This document shows positions 1 through 7,587 of a stretch of 64,000 bases of DNA, in pieces; the first letter of the stretch is position 1; each line of letters starts with the position of its first letter. This DNA is from Streptomyces maremycinicus (lineage in GTDB: Bacteria; Actinomycetota; Actinomycetes; Streptomycetales; Streptomycetaceae): NCBI RefSeq assembly GCF_001184025.1, contig NZ_BBYG01000012.1:372001-436000 (forward strand). Reading direction: 5' to 3'. Made by a program: the position numbers and the translations under genes. A model generated the notes under the pieces. The model was not told the origin of the DNA. It searched no databases and was given only the letters and a program-made list of their open reading frames with translations.

Positions 1-573
1 TCCTTCCTCCGGCCGGACGCCGCCGCGTTCGCCGCGCACGCCCCCGGGCTCACCCACGTCGTCGACGGGCTGTCCAAACGGGTCGCGCCGGGCCTCACCG
101 TCGGTTTTCTCGTCGTCCCCCCGGACCGGGTGGAGGCCGTGGGAGCCGCGGTGCGGTCCGGCGGGTGGAGCGCGGGACGGTTCGCGCTGGAGGCGGCCGT
201 GCGGTGGACGGGGGACGGGCTGGTGCGCCGGCTCGTCGAGGAGAAGCGGGCGGACGCCGCCCGGCGCCAGACGATCCTCACCCGGAAGCTCATCGAGAAC
301 CTCGCCGACGGGGGCACGGTACGGACCGATCCGTGTGCCTGCTTCGCCTGGTGGGAGCTGCCCGCGCCCTGGCGGGCCGACACCTTCACCGCCGCTGCCG
401 CCGCGCACGGCATCGCCGTGACCCCGGGGACCGCGTTCGCCGTCGACCCGCACCGCACCCCGGACGCGGTCAGACTCGGACTCGCGTCGGCTCCGGAGGG
501 GGAGCTGGCACGGGCGCTGCGCACGCTCGCCGGCGTCGCAGCAGCCGGACCGCCGGGGAGGGCCGACGGATGA
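1..573 (+). CDS. PLP-dependent aminotransferase, C-terminal part (partial)
   Basis: The reading frame is open from the first base of the window, so the 5' part of the gene lies outside. The visible 190 residues contain the segment DGLSKRVAPGLTVGF, which matches the PLP-lysine region of fold-type I aminotransferases of the MocR/PdxR-like and 2-aminoadipate transaminase groups; the Lys of SLSK forms the Schiff base. The rest (CFAWWELP, GTAF, VRLGLAS) fits the small C-terminal domain that closes the active site. Whether a GntR-type DNA-binding domain precedes it cannot be seen. The last 104 bp overlap the convergent membrane gene, so the two 3' ends are antisense to each other. Family assignment is good; substrate is unknown. 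Confidence 0.85.
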   Translation, partial: SFLRPDAAAFAAHAPGLTHVVDGLSKRVAPGLTVGFLVVPPDRVEAVGAAVRSGGWSAGRFALEAAVRWTGDGLVRRLVEEKRADAARRQTILTRKLIENLADGGTVRTDPCACFAWWELPAPWRADTFTAAAAAHGIAVTPGTAFAVDPHRTPDAVRLGLASAPEGELARALRTLAGVAAAGPPGRADG

Positions 574-1390
574 GCCAGGTGGCCGCGGCCACCGTCAGGC
601 CCAGCGCGAGCAGCAGCCAGGAGGCTGTCCGCAGGGTCGCGGTGAGGGCGTCGTACACCGCGCCCGCGGCCGGGCGGTGGGCCGCGTCGGGGAGGTCGGA
701 GAGGGTCAGACGGCGGGCGATCGCGACCGCCAACCCCAGCAACGCGCCGCCCAGGGCGGTGCCGAGGGCCGTCGCCGTGACCGCCCGGCGGCGGGAGACC
801 GCCACCGAGACACCGGCCACCGCGAACACGACGGCTGCCAGGGGCAGCCAGAAACCGGCTACGTCCAGCACGTGGTAGCCCTTCCGGAGAGCGGCCAGTC
901 CGGCCGGCGGGAGGAGTGCGACCCGGGTGTGCTCCACCGGCACGCGGTCGGCGAACGGCACGTGGTCGGCGGCCAGTCGGGCCTTGAGCGGGGAGGTGAC
1001 GGTGGCGAGGTCCACGGTCACCGGGTGGGAGTCGCGGTCGGCGCTGTCGTCGTTCAGCGCTCTCATCACGGCCGTGTGGGCCGCCTCGTTGCCCGCGTCC
1101 CACGCCGTCTGGTAGGCCCGGGTCGCGGTGAAGGAGCGGACGGCGTCCCGCAGGAAGAGCGGGTTCATCCCGGCCTCGCGTGCCACTCCGTCACCCACCG
1201 TGTCCGCGACGGCGTTCCGTACGGCGGGGTCGGCGGCCAGCGGCGCCATCGTGGCGACATAGCCGCGGGTGTCGGTGAGGCCGTACGCCGCCCAGGCCGC
1301 GAGCGCGCCGAACGGCACGAGCAGGCAGGACAGCGCGACGAGGACGGCCGCGAGGGCGGTCCGCAGGCTTGGGGACACCCTTCCAGGCAA
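470..1390 (-). CDS. Membrane protein of unknown function
   Basis: The 306-residue product has one hydrophobic segment near the N-terminus (about residues 10-33), a polar domain of about 130 residues with motifs such as TRGYVATMAPLA, and three hydrophobic segments in the C-terminal half, ending in an Arg/Pro-rich tail. This predicts four membrane passes with a large extracytoplasmic loop. I do not recognise a named family. The start is uncertain: the listed one is TTG at 1390, and a GTG four codons further in (1378) is equally possible, because neither has a clear Shine-Dalgarno sequence. Its 3' end overlaps the aminotransferase gene by 104 bp. Confidence 0.65.
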   Translation of the reverse strand: MPGRVSPSLRTALAAVLVALSCLLVPFGALAAWAAYGLTDTRGYVATMAPLAADPAVRNAVADTVGDGVAREAGMNPLFLRDAVRSFTATRAYQTAWDAGNEAAHTAVMRALNDDSADRDSHPVTVDLATVTSPLKARLAADHVPFADRVPVEHTRVALLPPAGLAALRKGYHVLDVAGFWLPLAAVVFAVAGVSVAVSRRRAVTATALGTALGGALLGLAVAIARRLTLSDLPDAAHRPAAGAVYDALTATLRTASWLLLALGLTVAAATWLIRRPSPAVRLLRRRRACAAPVPAPPPEPTRVRV

Positions 1391-1521
1391 CGGGCTGCGG
1401 GCGGGGAACGCGAGCCCATGACGGCCGTCCGGGTGGCGGCCCGTGGAGCCCTCGCGGTGCTCTCCGGTGGAGGGTTCACCCGAACGGGTGTTTCCTGGTT
1501 CTGGGGAGAAGGAGGTCGATC

Positions 1522-2058
1522 ATGCGCACCACTTTGGCCCTGCGGACCCTGGCCGCGGCCCTGCTCACCGGCGGCACCCTCGCCGGTTCGGCACTGGGAA
1601 CCACGGCGGCCGCGGCCTCTCCGACCAGCGGCGGCGATGGCAACGACTCGATCCGGGGCACCGTCGTCTCCCGCTCCGAGCTGAGTGTGCGACAGGAACC
1701 CACCACCCGCTCGCCCGTCGTCGCGGTGCTCGCGTCCGGCAGCCACGACCGTGTGCAGTGCAGGGTCAAGGGCCAGAGCGTCAACGGCGACCCGGACTGG
1801 TACTGGCTCTTCGGCGCCCAGGGCTGGGCGAGCGCCGCCTTCGTGGACACCGGCGGCGCGCGGGTGCCCGACTGCGCCGACCCGTGCCCGCGGTGGAAGG
1901 ACGGCGACTGGACCAACTGGGACGACCCGTTCACCGACAGCTCGTTCGGCGTCTCGGCCTCCGGGACGTTCAGTTTCTCCGGCTCCTGGAGCTTCAGCGT
2001 CGGCGGAACGTCAGATACCTCGTCGGGTGACTGGGAGTGGGTCCCGGTCGGCCGGTGA
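1522..2058 (+). CDS. Secreted bacterial SH3-domain protein
   Basis: The 178-residue product starts at an ATG preceded by a strong GAAGGAGG ribosome site. The first ~35 residues are a classical Sec signal peptide (basic MRT start, Leu/Ala core, AAAA-type cleavage region). Residues about 45-110 resemble an SH3b domain, with the pattern SELSVRQEPTTRSPVV for the first strand and loop and GWASAAF for the last strand. In secreted proteins such domains usually bind peptidoglycan stem peptides. The C-terminal ~60 residues are rich in Ser, Gly, Phe and Trp, including a repeated SGxFSFSGSWSFS-type stretch, and have no family I know. It is probably a small cell-wall-associated protein. Confidence 0.75.
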   Translation: MRTTLALRTLAAALLTGGTLAGSALGTTAAAASPTSGGDGNDSIRGTVVSRSELSVRQEPTTRSPVVAVLASGSHDRVQCRVKGQSVNGDPDWYWLFGAQGWASAAFVDTGGARVPDCADPCPRWKDGDWTNWDDPFTDSSFGVSASGTFSFSGSWSFSVGGTSDTSSGDWEWVPVGR

Positions 2059-2076
2059 GTGGAGGGATGAGGGAAG

Positions 2077-2112
2077 GCACGGGCCCCGGCGTCACCACGC
2101 CGGGGCCCGTGC
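2077..2112. terminator. Bidirectional stem-loop between convergent genes
   Basis: A perfect 15-bp inverted repeat (arms 2077-2091 and 2098-2112, 6-nt loop) lies between the stop codons of the SH3-protein gene and the convergent membrane-protein gene. There is no U-tract, as is common in Streptomyces, so it could serve both directions. Confidence 0.8.
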
Positions 2113-2144
2113 GCGTCCTTGTGCGGACGCCGCCGGTGGGCGGA

Positions 2145-2591
2145 TCAGCGGATACGGTGTCCCGCCGCGTCCTCTCGCGTGTAGTAGCGGTAGAACAGCG
2201 TCACGAAGACGCCCGCCGAGACGGCCAGGGACATCCCCACGGAACGCAGCGCGGTGGCGCCGCTCTGGCTGTAGACGAAGCCGAAGGCGCAGCCGGCGAA
2301 CGCCGTCCACAGCACGGCGTGCACTTCGCGCCGCATGCGTGGGGCCAGGGCGTGGATGCCCATCCACAGGGCCGCGAACACGAACGCGCTCACGAAGCCG
2401 AGCAGCAGGTTCCAGCCGGTGATGGGGCCTCCGGACCGGTTGTTGGCCGCGACCCAGTAGCCGTAGACGAGTCCCAGTGCCACGGGCGTCGCCCACTCCG
2501 CGGCCCGGTGGGTCCGTTCGCTGAAGACGTCGGGTGTACGGGACCGTGCGGACGGTGCCGTTACGCCTGACGCGGGTGCCGCATGAGCCAT
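2145..2591 (-). CDS. Small integral membrane protein of unknown function
   Basis: The ATG at 2591 is preceded on the minus strand by GGAGAGAGGAG, a good ribosome site, and gives a 148-residue product; longer in-frame versions lack this. After a Ser/Ala/Arg-rich N-terminus of about 30 residues, four hydrophobic segments follow (around WATPVALGLVYGYW, LLLGFVSAFVF, VLWTAFAGCAFGF and GMSLAVSAGVFV), with a short basic C-terminal end. This predicts four membrane passes with both ends in the cytoplasm. No catalytic motif is seen and I do not recognise a family. The divergent phosphatase gene starts 178 bp away, so the two probably share a promoter region. Confidence 0.7.
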   Translation of the reverse strand: MAHAAPASGVTAPSARSRTPDVFSERTHRAAEWATPVALGLVYGYWVAANNRSGGPITGWNLLLGFVSAFVFAALWMGIHALAPRMRREVHAVLWTAFAGCAFGFVYSQSGATALRSVGMSLAVSAGVFVTLFYRYYTREDAAGHRIR

Positions 2592-2769
2592 GAGAGGACT
2601 CCTCTCTCCTCGCCCCCGCCTTCCAGGGCACACCTGGGCGGCGACGGCGGCAAGTCGGTGGCGGAACCGGCGGCGGGCCGGTGGCACCGGTTCCGTCCGC
2701 GGTCCCGTCCCCGCCCGCGGGCCCGGGTTCCCGGATGCGGGCGCTGCCCGCCCGTGTTTCGCTGACCTC

Positions 2770-4122
2770 ATGGAGTCCGGCGGTCACGGCCTGCTCGACC
2801 GCTATCCGCGGGCCCGGCGCCGGGACGTCCTCCAGCGGCATCAGCTGCTCCAGATCCGGGGCCGCAGCGTCACCTGGCTGGTGCCCCTGGTGATGCTCGT
2901 CGCCATCTCCTACGCCGACTACAACACCACCGGCGAGTTCCGCATCGTCTCCTGGTGCGTCTTCGTCGCCGCCATCGCCGCCGCGCTGTGCGGGGTGTGG
3001 ACGACGGCGCTCTTCGCGGCGCTGGCCCTGCTCACCTACGTGACCAGCGACGCCGCCTGGCCGTCCGAGTACCGGGAGGGCGCCGCCGACTTCGTGCTGG
3101 TGCTCGTCGGCGGGGTGCTGTCCGTGCTCGCCGCGTCGGTCCGGGTGCGCGGCGAGCGGCGGATGGTGCACATGATGAACATCGCCGAGACGACCCGTCG
3201 TACGGTGCTGCGTCCGCTGCCGCCGCACTGGGGAGGCCTCGACCACGCGGCGGTCTACCTGGCCGCCGACGCCGAGGCCCGGGTGGGCGGCGACTTCTAC
3301 GACATCCAGCCCGGTCCGCACGGCACCCGGGTCCTGCTCGGCGACGTACAGGGCAAGGGGCTGGGCGCGGTGGAGGCGGCCGCCGCGCTGCTCGGCACCT
3401 TCCGCGAGGCCGCGTACCACGAGGCGGATCTGGCGACGGTGGCCGGCCGGCTGGAGACCCGGATGCGGCGGCACCGCGCGCACACCGCGGCCCTCGGGTG
3501 GGCGGACGGCGACCGGTTCGCCACCGCCGTGCTGATCGGGTTCCCCGGGCCCGTGGGCGGGGTGGACGGGGAGAGCGGGCCGGCCGTGGGAGAGCCGGGG
3601 GTGGTCGAGATCGTCGGGTTCGGGCACGAGCCGACGCTCGCGGTCGGCGGGACCGAGGGCGTGCGGGTCCTGCCGAACGGCGAGGGGCTCCCGCTGGGCC
3701 TCGGGGAGCTGGTCGCGCCGGTGGACGGGCCCGCGCCGGTGCTGCGGGTGGCCGTGGCCGCCGGGGAGACGCTGCTGCTGGTCACCGACGGGGTGACCGA
3801 GGCACGGGACGCCGCCGGTGAGTTCTACCCGCTGGCCGAGGAGGTCGCGGCGGCCCTCGCCCGCGAGCCGCGCACGGCCGAACCGGCCCGGCTGGTGGCC
3901 TTCGTACGGGACGGCACGCTGCGGCACTGCCGGGGACGTCTCGCCGACGACACCACGGTCTTCGCGGTGCGTCCCGCGCCGTCCGCGCCGTCATCCACGC
4001 CGGGATCGCCCGGGTGGCCCGGGTGGCCCGGGTCGCCGGGGTCGCCGGGGTCGCCGTGGCCGTCGGGGCCGTCGGGGCCGGTGTCCGGTGACGACCCCGC
4101 AGGGGGACGTTCGCAGGGCTGA
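2770..4122 (+). CDS. Membrane-bound SpoIIE/PP2C-type Ser/Thr phosphatase
   Basis: The 450-residue product has three or four hydrophobic segments at residues ~35-120 and then a PP2C-like SpoIIE phosphatase domain (~150-400). Visible hallmarks are RPLPPHWGGL, the metal-binding GGDFYD, GDVQGKG, GFGHEP and LVTDGVTEAR, all in the usual order. Proteins of this type dephosphorylate anti-sigma-factor antagonists (STAS proteins) in Streptomyces stress and differentiation pathways, although no partner gene is adjacent. The C-terminal tail is a low-complexity run of Pro-Gly-Trp/Ser repeats encoded by imperfect 9-bp tandem repeats around 4003-4080. The start at 2770 was chosen because the membrane-domain pattern begins there; no strong ribosome site is visible. 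Confidence 0.88.
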   Translation: MESGGHGLLDRYPRARRRDVLQRHQLLQIRGRSVTWLVPLVMLVAISYADYNTTGEFRIVSWCVFVAAIAAALCGVWTTALFAALALLTYVTSDAAWPSEYREGAADFVLVLVGGVLSVLAASVRVRGERRMVHMMNIAETTRRTVLRPLPPHWGGLDHAAVYLAADAEARVGGDFYDIQPGPHGTRVLLGDVQGKGLGAVEAAAALLGTFREAAYHEADLATVAGRLETRMRRHRAHTAALGWADGDRFATAVLIGFPGPVGGVDGESGPAVGEPGVVEIVGFGHEPTLAVGGTEGVRVLPNGEGLPLGLGELVAPVDGPAPVLRVAVAAGETLLLVTDGVTEARDAAGEFYPLAEEVAAALAREPRTAEPARLVAFVRDGTLRHCRGRLADDTTVFAVRPAPSAPSSTPGSPGWPGWPGSPGSPGSPWPSGPSGPVSGDDPAGGRSQG

Positions 4123-4185
4123 GGCCCCCCTTCGCACCCGCAGCGGTTACGGTGCTGACGTAAGTGATCGACAGGGGAGGGGACC

Positions 4186-5691
4186 ATGCGGGAGGGGACC
4201 ATGCCCGGAACCGTGCTGCTGCTCGCGGCCTCGCCCATGGGCAAGGGGTGTCTGGTGGACGCGGCCTCCGTGCTCCCCGTCCTCGCGGCCGTGCCGCCTC
4301 CCGTGCTGGCCGGCACCGACACCGCGAACGTCGTCGAACTCGCCGATCCGCTGGATCCGCAGGCCGTGCTCACCCGGCTGCGGGCCGCCGCCGTGGCCCC
4401 CGGGCCGCTCACCCTCTTCGTCACGGGCCAGCTTCAGCTCGACCGGCGGCAGCGGCTGCCGCACCTGGCGCTGGCCCGAACGACGCCCCCGACCGTGCGG
4501 TACACGGGGTTCCCCTGGCACTGGTTCCGGGAGGAACTGCGGCTGCGGGCGCCCGGTGCCACGACGCTGGTCCTCGACCTGCGCGCGGACCCCGAGACCT
4601 GGGACTGGCTGCGGGGCAACGCCCTGGACTGCGGGCCCGCGGTGGCCGTCTACGGGCGGATCGCGCCGCCGCCGGGCCGCCGGGTCGTCGCCGCGCCCTC
4701 GTACATGAGGGCGGTCGCGACCATACTGCGCAGCGGGGGTCGTCCGGCGATCGGGCGCCTGCACCAGGCGGCCCTGGCCCGCATCGCGGGCGACGGAGAG
4801 GTGGGCGACCTGGTCTTCACCCCGTCCGCCGGTCACGCCACCCCGGCCCCTGTCGCCCCCTCCCCCGCACCCCTCACCTGGGCACCGCCACCCGCCCCCG
4901 TCCCGTCCGACACCCCGTCCGCCCCGGACACGCCCCTCACCCCGCCGCCACCGACCCCGCCCGCCGCACCGCCCGCATCGCTCCCGTCCGGCCCGCTCGC
5001 CGCACCGCCCCTGTCCGGCCCGCCCGTCGCAGCGGAGGAGTCCCTCCTCCCGGCCGTGCCGGTCGCGTCCGGCCTGCCCGTCGCGGCGGGCGCGCCGCTC
5101 GCGGTGGCGGTGACCGCCGCGTCCGACGTCCGCGCAGTGCCGGGTGCGTCGCGCGTCCCGGCCGTGCCCGGCGCCCGTGGGGCGGCCGGTGTCCCGGGCG
5201 CGCCGCTCGCGGTGGCCGTGCCCGGTGCTCGTGGCGCATCCGGTGTGCCGCACGCCCCGGCCGTGTCCGCCGATCCGCACGTCGCCATCTCCGGCGCGGT
5301 GCGGGACGGGCGGCACGCCGAGGCGGATGTGCTGGCGGCGCGGCTCGAGGACGAGGCCGCCGCCTCGTGCGGGGCCGGGTCCGAGGAGGCGTTGCACTGG
5401 GGCGAGGTGCGGGCGGATCTGGCGATGTTCGCGGGCGACGCCGAGCGCAGTTGCCGTACCTGGATGGCGGTCGCCGTGGCCCGGCTGGAGGCCGGGCAGC
5501 CGGTCGACGCGCCCGCCGTCGAGGCGGCGGTCGACCGGGCGCACCACCAGTGGGGACGGATCCCCGACGCGTCGCGGGCCCGCGCGCTGGGCCCCGAGAT
5601 CGCGCGGCTGCGCGGCCGGGTCCCGGGCCGGCGCGAGGGCGCGCTGGACCACGTCCGCCGGCAGCTGCGTCAGCTTCAGACCCAGAGCTGA
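4186..5691 (+). CDS. Unrecognised 501-aa protein with Pro/Ala-rich linker
   Basis: Three parts can be seen. Residues ~1-215 look like a compact alpha/beta domain starting MPGTVLLLAASPMGKG, with several predicted strands and the segment GFPWHWFREEL. Residues ~215-365 are a low-complexity Pro/Ala/Val linker. Residues ~365-500 are helical and Glu/Ala-rich, suggesting TPR-like helices. I cannot name a family. Two possible starts exist because the stretch GAGGGGACCATG is duplicated, giving ATG at 4186 and at 4201, each with the same ribosome site; the first is listed. It lies 63 bp after the phosphatase gene in the same direction, so co-transcription is possible. Confidence 0.65.
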   Translation: MREGTMPGTVLLLAASPMGKGCLVDAASVLPVLAAVPPPVLAGTDTANVVELADPLDPQAVLTRLRAAAVAPGPLTLFVTGQLQLDRRQRLPHLALARTTPPTVRYTGFPWHWFREELRLRAPGATTLVLDLRADPETWDWLRGNALDCGPAVAVYGRIAPPPGRRVVAAPSYMRAVATILRSGGRPAIGRLHQAALARIAGDGEVGDLVFTPSAGHATPAPVAPSPAPLTWAPPPAPVPSDTPSAPDTPLTPPPPTPPAAPPASLPSGPLAAPPLSGPPVAAEESLLPAVPVASGLPVAAGAPLAVAVTAASDVRAVPGASRVPAVPGARGAAGVPGAPLAVAVPGARGASGVPHAPAVSADPHVAISGAVRDGRHAEADVLAARLEDEAAASCGAGSEEALHWGEVRADLAMFAGDAERSCRTWMAVAVARLEAGQPVDAPAVEAAVDRAHHQWGRIPDASRARALGPEIARLRGRVPGRREGALDHVRRQLRQLQTQS

Positions 5692-5715
5692 GCCCCCGCG
5701 GGACGGGCGACAGCC

Positions 5716-5883
5716 CTAGGGGGTGTCTGACACATGCCCGCGGCGTCGCGGCGTCCGGCACGCACGCTCGCCGCGTTGCCGAAACACCCACGTGGCTCCG
5801 CCACGAGGGCGCTCCGGCGCCTTGCGATCGCACGGACCGGACGCCGCTCCTCCACCCGCGCTCATGTGCCAGACACCCCCTAG
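5716..5883. repeat. 168-bp MITE-like element with 21-bp terminal inverted repeats
   Basis: The ends at 5716-5736 and 5863-5883 are inverted copies of each other, with 20 of 21 positions matching; both begin CTAGGGGGTGTCTG. The interior is 126 bp without a coding signal and has its own short imperfect palindromes (CACGTGGCTCCGCCACG). The outermost CTAG is self-complementary, so a CTAG or TA target duplication cannot be told from the repeat itself. The structure suggests a non-autonomous mobile element. The right end provides the stop codon of the small minus-strand gene next to it. Confidence 0.65.
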
Positions 5884-6050
5884 CGGCGCTCCGACGTCTC
5901 GTGGCGGGCCGTCGGGGCGGTCGGTCCGGCGTCCGTCGCTCTCGCGGGGCCCGCGTTGGCCGCGGCGATCAGGGCCGTCACGGCCAGGACCGCCGCGGCG
6001 ACGGCCCTGACATAGGGCGCGGAAGGTCGTGCGGATGTGCGTCCGGGCAC
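5880..6050 (-). CDS. Small secreted or membrane protein, 56 aa
   Basis: The frame starts with GTG at 6050 after a GCGAGGT ribosome-site-like stretch and encodes 56 residues. The N-terminus is basic (GRTSARPSAP), followed by an Ala/Val-rich hydrophobic segment (residues ~13-32) and a Thr/Ala/Arg tail, as in a signal peptide or single-pass membrane protein. The stop codon (5880-5882) lies within the terminal inverted repeat of the neighbouring repeat element, so the original C-terminus may have been changed by the insertion. Its 5' end faces the HTH/TPR regulator gene, and the AT-rich palindrome at 6098-6111 lies between them. Confidence 0.5.
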   Translation of the reverse strand: MPGRTSARPSAPYVRAVAAAVLAVTALIAAANAGPARATDAGPTAPTARHETSERR

Positions 6051-6097
6051 GGCTACCTCGCAACGTCGGCGACTGCGATACTCACGTCAGCCAGCTA

Positions 6098-6111
6098 TTA
6101 AGCATGCTTAA
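6098..6111. promoter_or_regulatory. Perfect 14-bp AT-rich palindrome, likely operator
   Basis: TTAAGCATGCTTAA is perfectly self-complementary and lies in the shared upstream region of the small secreted-protein gene and the HTH/TPR regulator gene. Such an A/T-rich palindrome stands out in this GC-rich genome. The most natural reader is the adjacent HTH protein (inference). A second TTTAACCTAGG stretch follows 11 bp later. Confidence 0.55.
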
Positions 6112-6181
6112 CTCGCCGTTTAACCTAGGGGCTGAGATAGTCCAACGGCAAGAGGCACAGGCGCAGTTGGGGGAGCCGGGC

Positions 6182-7525
6182 GTGGGAGAGCGGGACGAAC
6201 CGGAGGTCGTCGGTCGCCGGGTGCAGCGGTTGCGGGTCGAACGGGGTCTGACACAGCGGCAGTTGGCCGAGCCGACGTACACTCCCGCCTATGTCTCCAC
6301 ACTGGAGGCCGGCCGGGTGCGGCCCTCCGACGAGGCGCTCAAGCACATCGCCGAGCGGCTCGGCGTCGACTTCGACGAGCTGGCGACCGGCCGGCCCGCC
6401 CGCCTCGTCACCGATCTGCGGCTGCGCCTCACCGAGGCCCAGCGCGCGCTGGCCACCGGCGCGGCCGAGGACGCGGCCCTCCAGTACACCGGGCTGCTCG
6501 CGGAGGCGCAGGAGCACGGGCTGGCGGAGGAGCAGGCCACCGCGCTTCTCGGCCTCGGGGAGTGCGGGATCGACACGGGGGACCTGGACACCGCCCTGCG
6601 CTGCTTCGAGCGGGCCGAGGCGGCGCTCGCGCACGCGCCGCTCCCCGCCCGCGTCCCCGCGCTGCGCGGCCGCGCCGTCGCGCACTACCTCACCGGTGAA
6701 CTGCGCTACGCGGTCTACCTGCTGGAGTCGACCCTCGACGAGCTGAACCGGGGCGGGCTGCACGACCCCGACGCGCTGCTCCTGCTCTACGCGTCCGTCA
6801 TCGGCCCCTACATGGACATGGGCGCCCAGGCCCGCGCCGCGCAGGCCGCCGAGTTCGCCCTCGCCCTCGCGCCCCAGGCGGGCGACCCCGCCCTGGTCGC
6901 CCGTATGCACCGGTCCGTCGCCCGGACCCTGCTCGCCGAGGGCCGCCTCGCGGAGGCCGACGCCTCCCTGGCCAAGGCGTCCGAGCTCTACCGCCAGCTC
7001 CAGCTCCGTACCGAACTCGCCAACTGCCACTGGATGCGCGGCTACGTCTATGCCCAGAACGGCGAGCTGGAGCGTGCCGAGGACGAGCTGAAGCAGGCCC
7101 AGGCCATGCTCTCCGCGCAGCGCGCGGCGCTCTACAGCAGCCAGGTCGCCGTGGAGCTGGCCGACGTCCTGCACCGGCGGGGCAAGTCGGCGGAGGCCGC
7201 CGCGCTGCTGCACACCGTCCTCGGGGATCTGTCGCCCGAGCGGGGCGCCGTGCACTCCGCGGGGGCGCACCGGCTGCTCGGGATCATCGCCGAGGACGCG
7301 CGGGACACGGAGGCGGCGGAGGAGCACTACGTGCGCGCGCTCAGTCTGCTGGAGCGGGCGGGGGCGGCGGGGGACCTCGCCGATCTGTGCCGGATGCTCG
7401 GGGATCTGCTGCGGCGTACGGGGCGGGTGGAGGCGGCGCTCGACGCGTACCGCACGGGGCTCGGACACCGTACGGCGCCGGGGACGACGACCCTGGGGCC
7501 GGCGCCCGCGCAGCCGCCGCTGTAG
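6182..7525 (+). CDS. XRE-family HTH regulator with TPR domain
   Basis: Residues ~12-70 are a Cro/CI-type helix-turn-helix (VGRRVQRLRVERGLTQRQLAE, then TPAYVSTLEAGRVRPS). The remainder, ~80-440, is built of repeated helical pairs of TPR type, with units such as ALLGLGECGIDTGDLDTALRCF and LAEGRLAEADASLAKA. Regulators with this architecture sense a ligand or peptide through the TPR superhelix; the ligand is unknown here. GTG at 6182 follows a GGGGGAG ribosome site and gives 447 residues; an upstream in-frame start would add residues not resembling the family. The palindrome at 6098-6111 is a candidate operator for autoregulation and for control of the divergent small gene. Confidence 0.85.
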   Translation: MGERDEPEVVGRRVQRLRVERGLTQRQLAEPTYTPAYVSTLEAGRVRPSDEALKHIAERLGVDFDELATGRPARLVTDLRLRLTEAQRALATGAAEDAALQYTGLLAEAQEHGLAEEQATALLGLGECGIDTGDLDTALRCFERAEAALAHAPLPARVPALRGRAVAHYLTGELRYAVYLLESTLDELNRGGLHDPDALLLLYASVIGPYMDMGAQARAAQAAEFALALAPQAGDPALVARMHRSVARTLLAEGRLAEADASLAKASELYRQLQLRTELANCHWMRGYVYAQNGELERAEDELKQAQAMLSAQRAALYSSQVAVELADVLHRRGKSAEAAALLHTVLGDLSPERGAVHSAGAHRLLGIIAEDARDTEAAEEHYVRALSLLERAGAAGDLADLCRMLGDLLRRTGRVEAALDAYRTGLGHRTAPGTTTLGPAPAQPPL

Positions 7526-7574
7526 TCACAGCGTTCTCCTGGGAAAGCGGCCGGTCGGGCACAGCCGCCACCGC

Positions 7575-7580
7575 TAGCTT
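7575..7580 (+). promoter_or_regulatory. -10 box for leaderless permease transcript
   Basis: TAGCTT ends 7 nt before the GTG start at 7588. No ribosome site is present, so transcription probably starts at or next to the start codon and gives a leaderless mRNA. A clear -35 box is not seen. Confidence 0.45.
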
Positions 7581-7587
7581 GCTGGGC

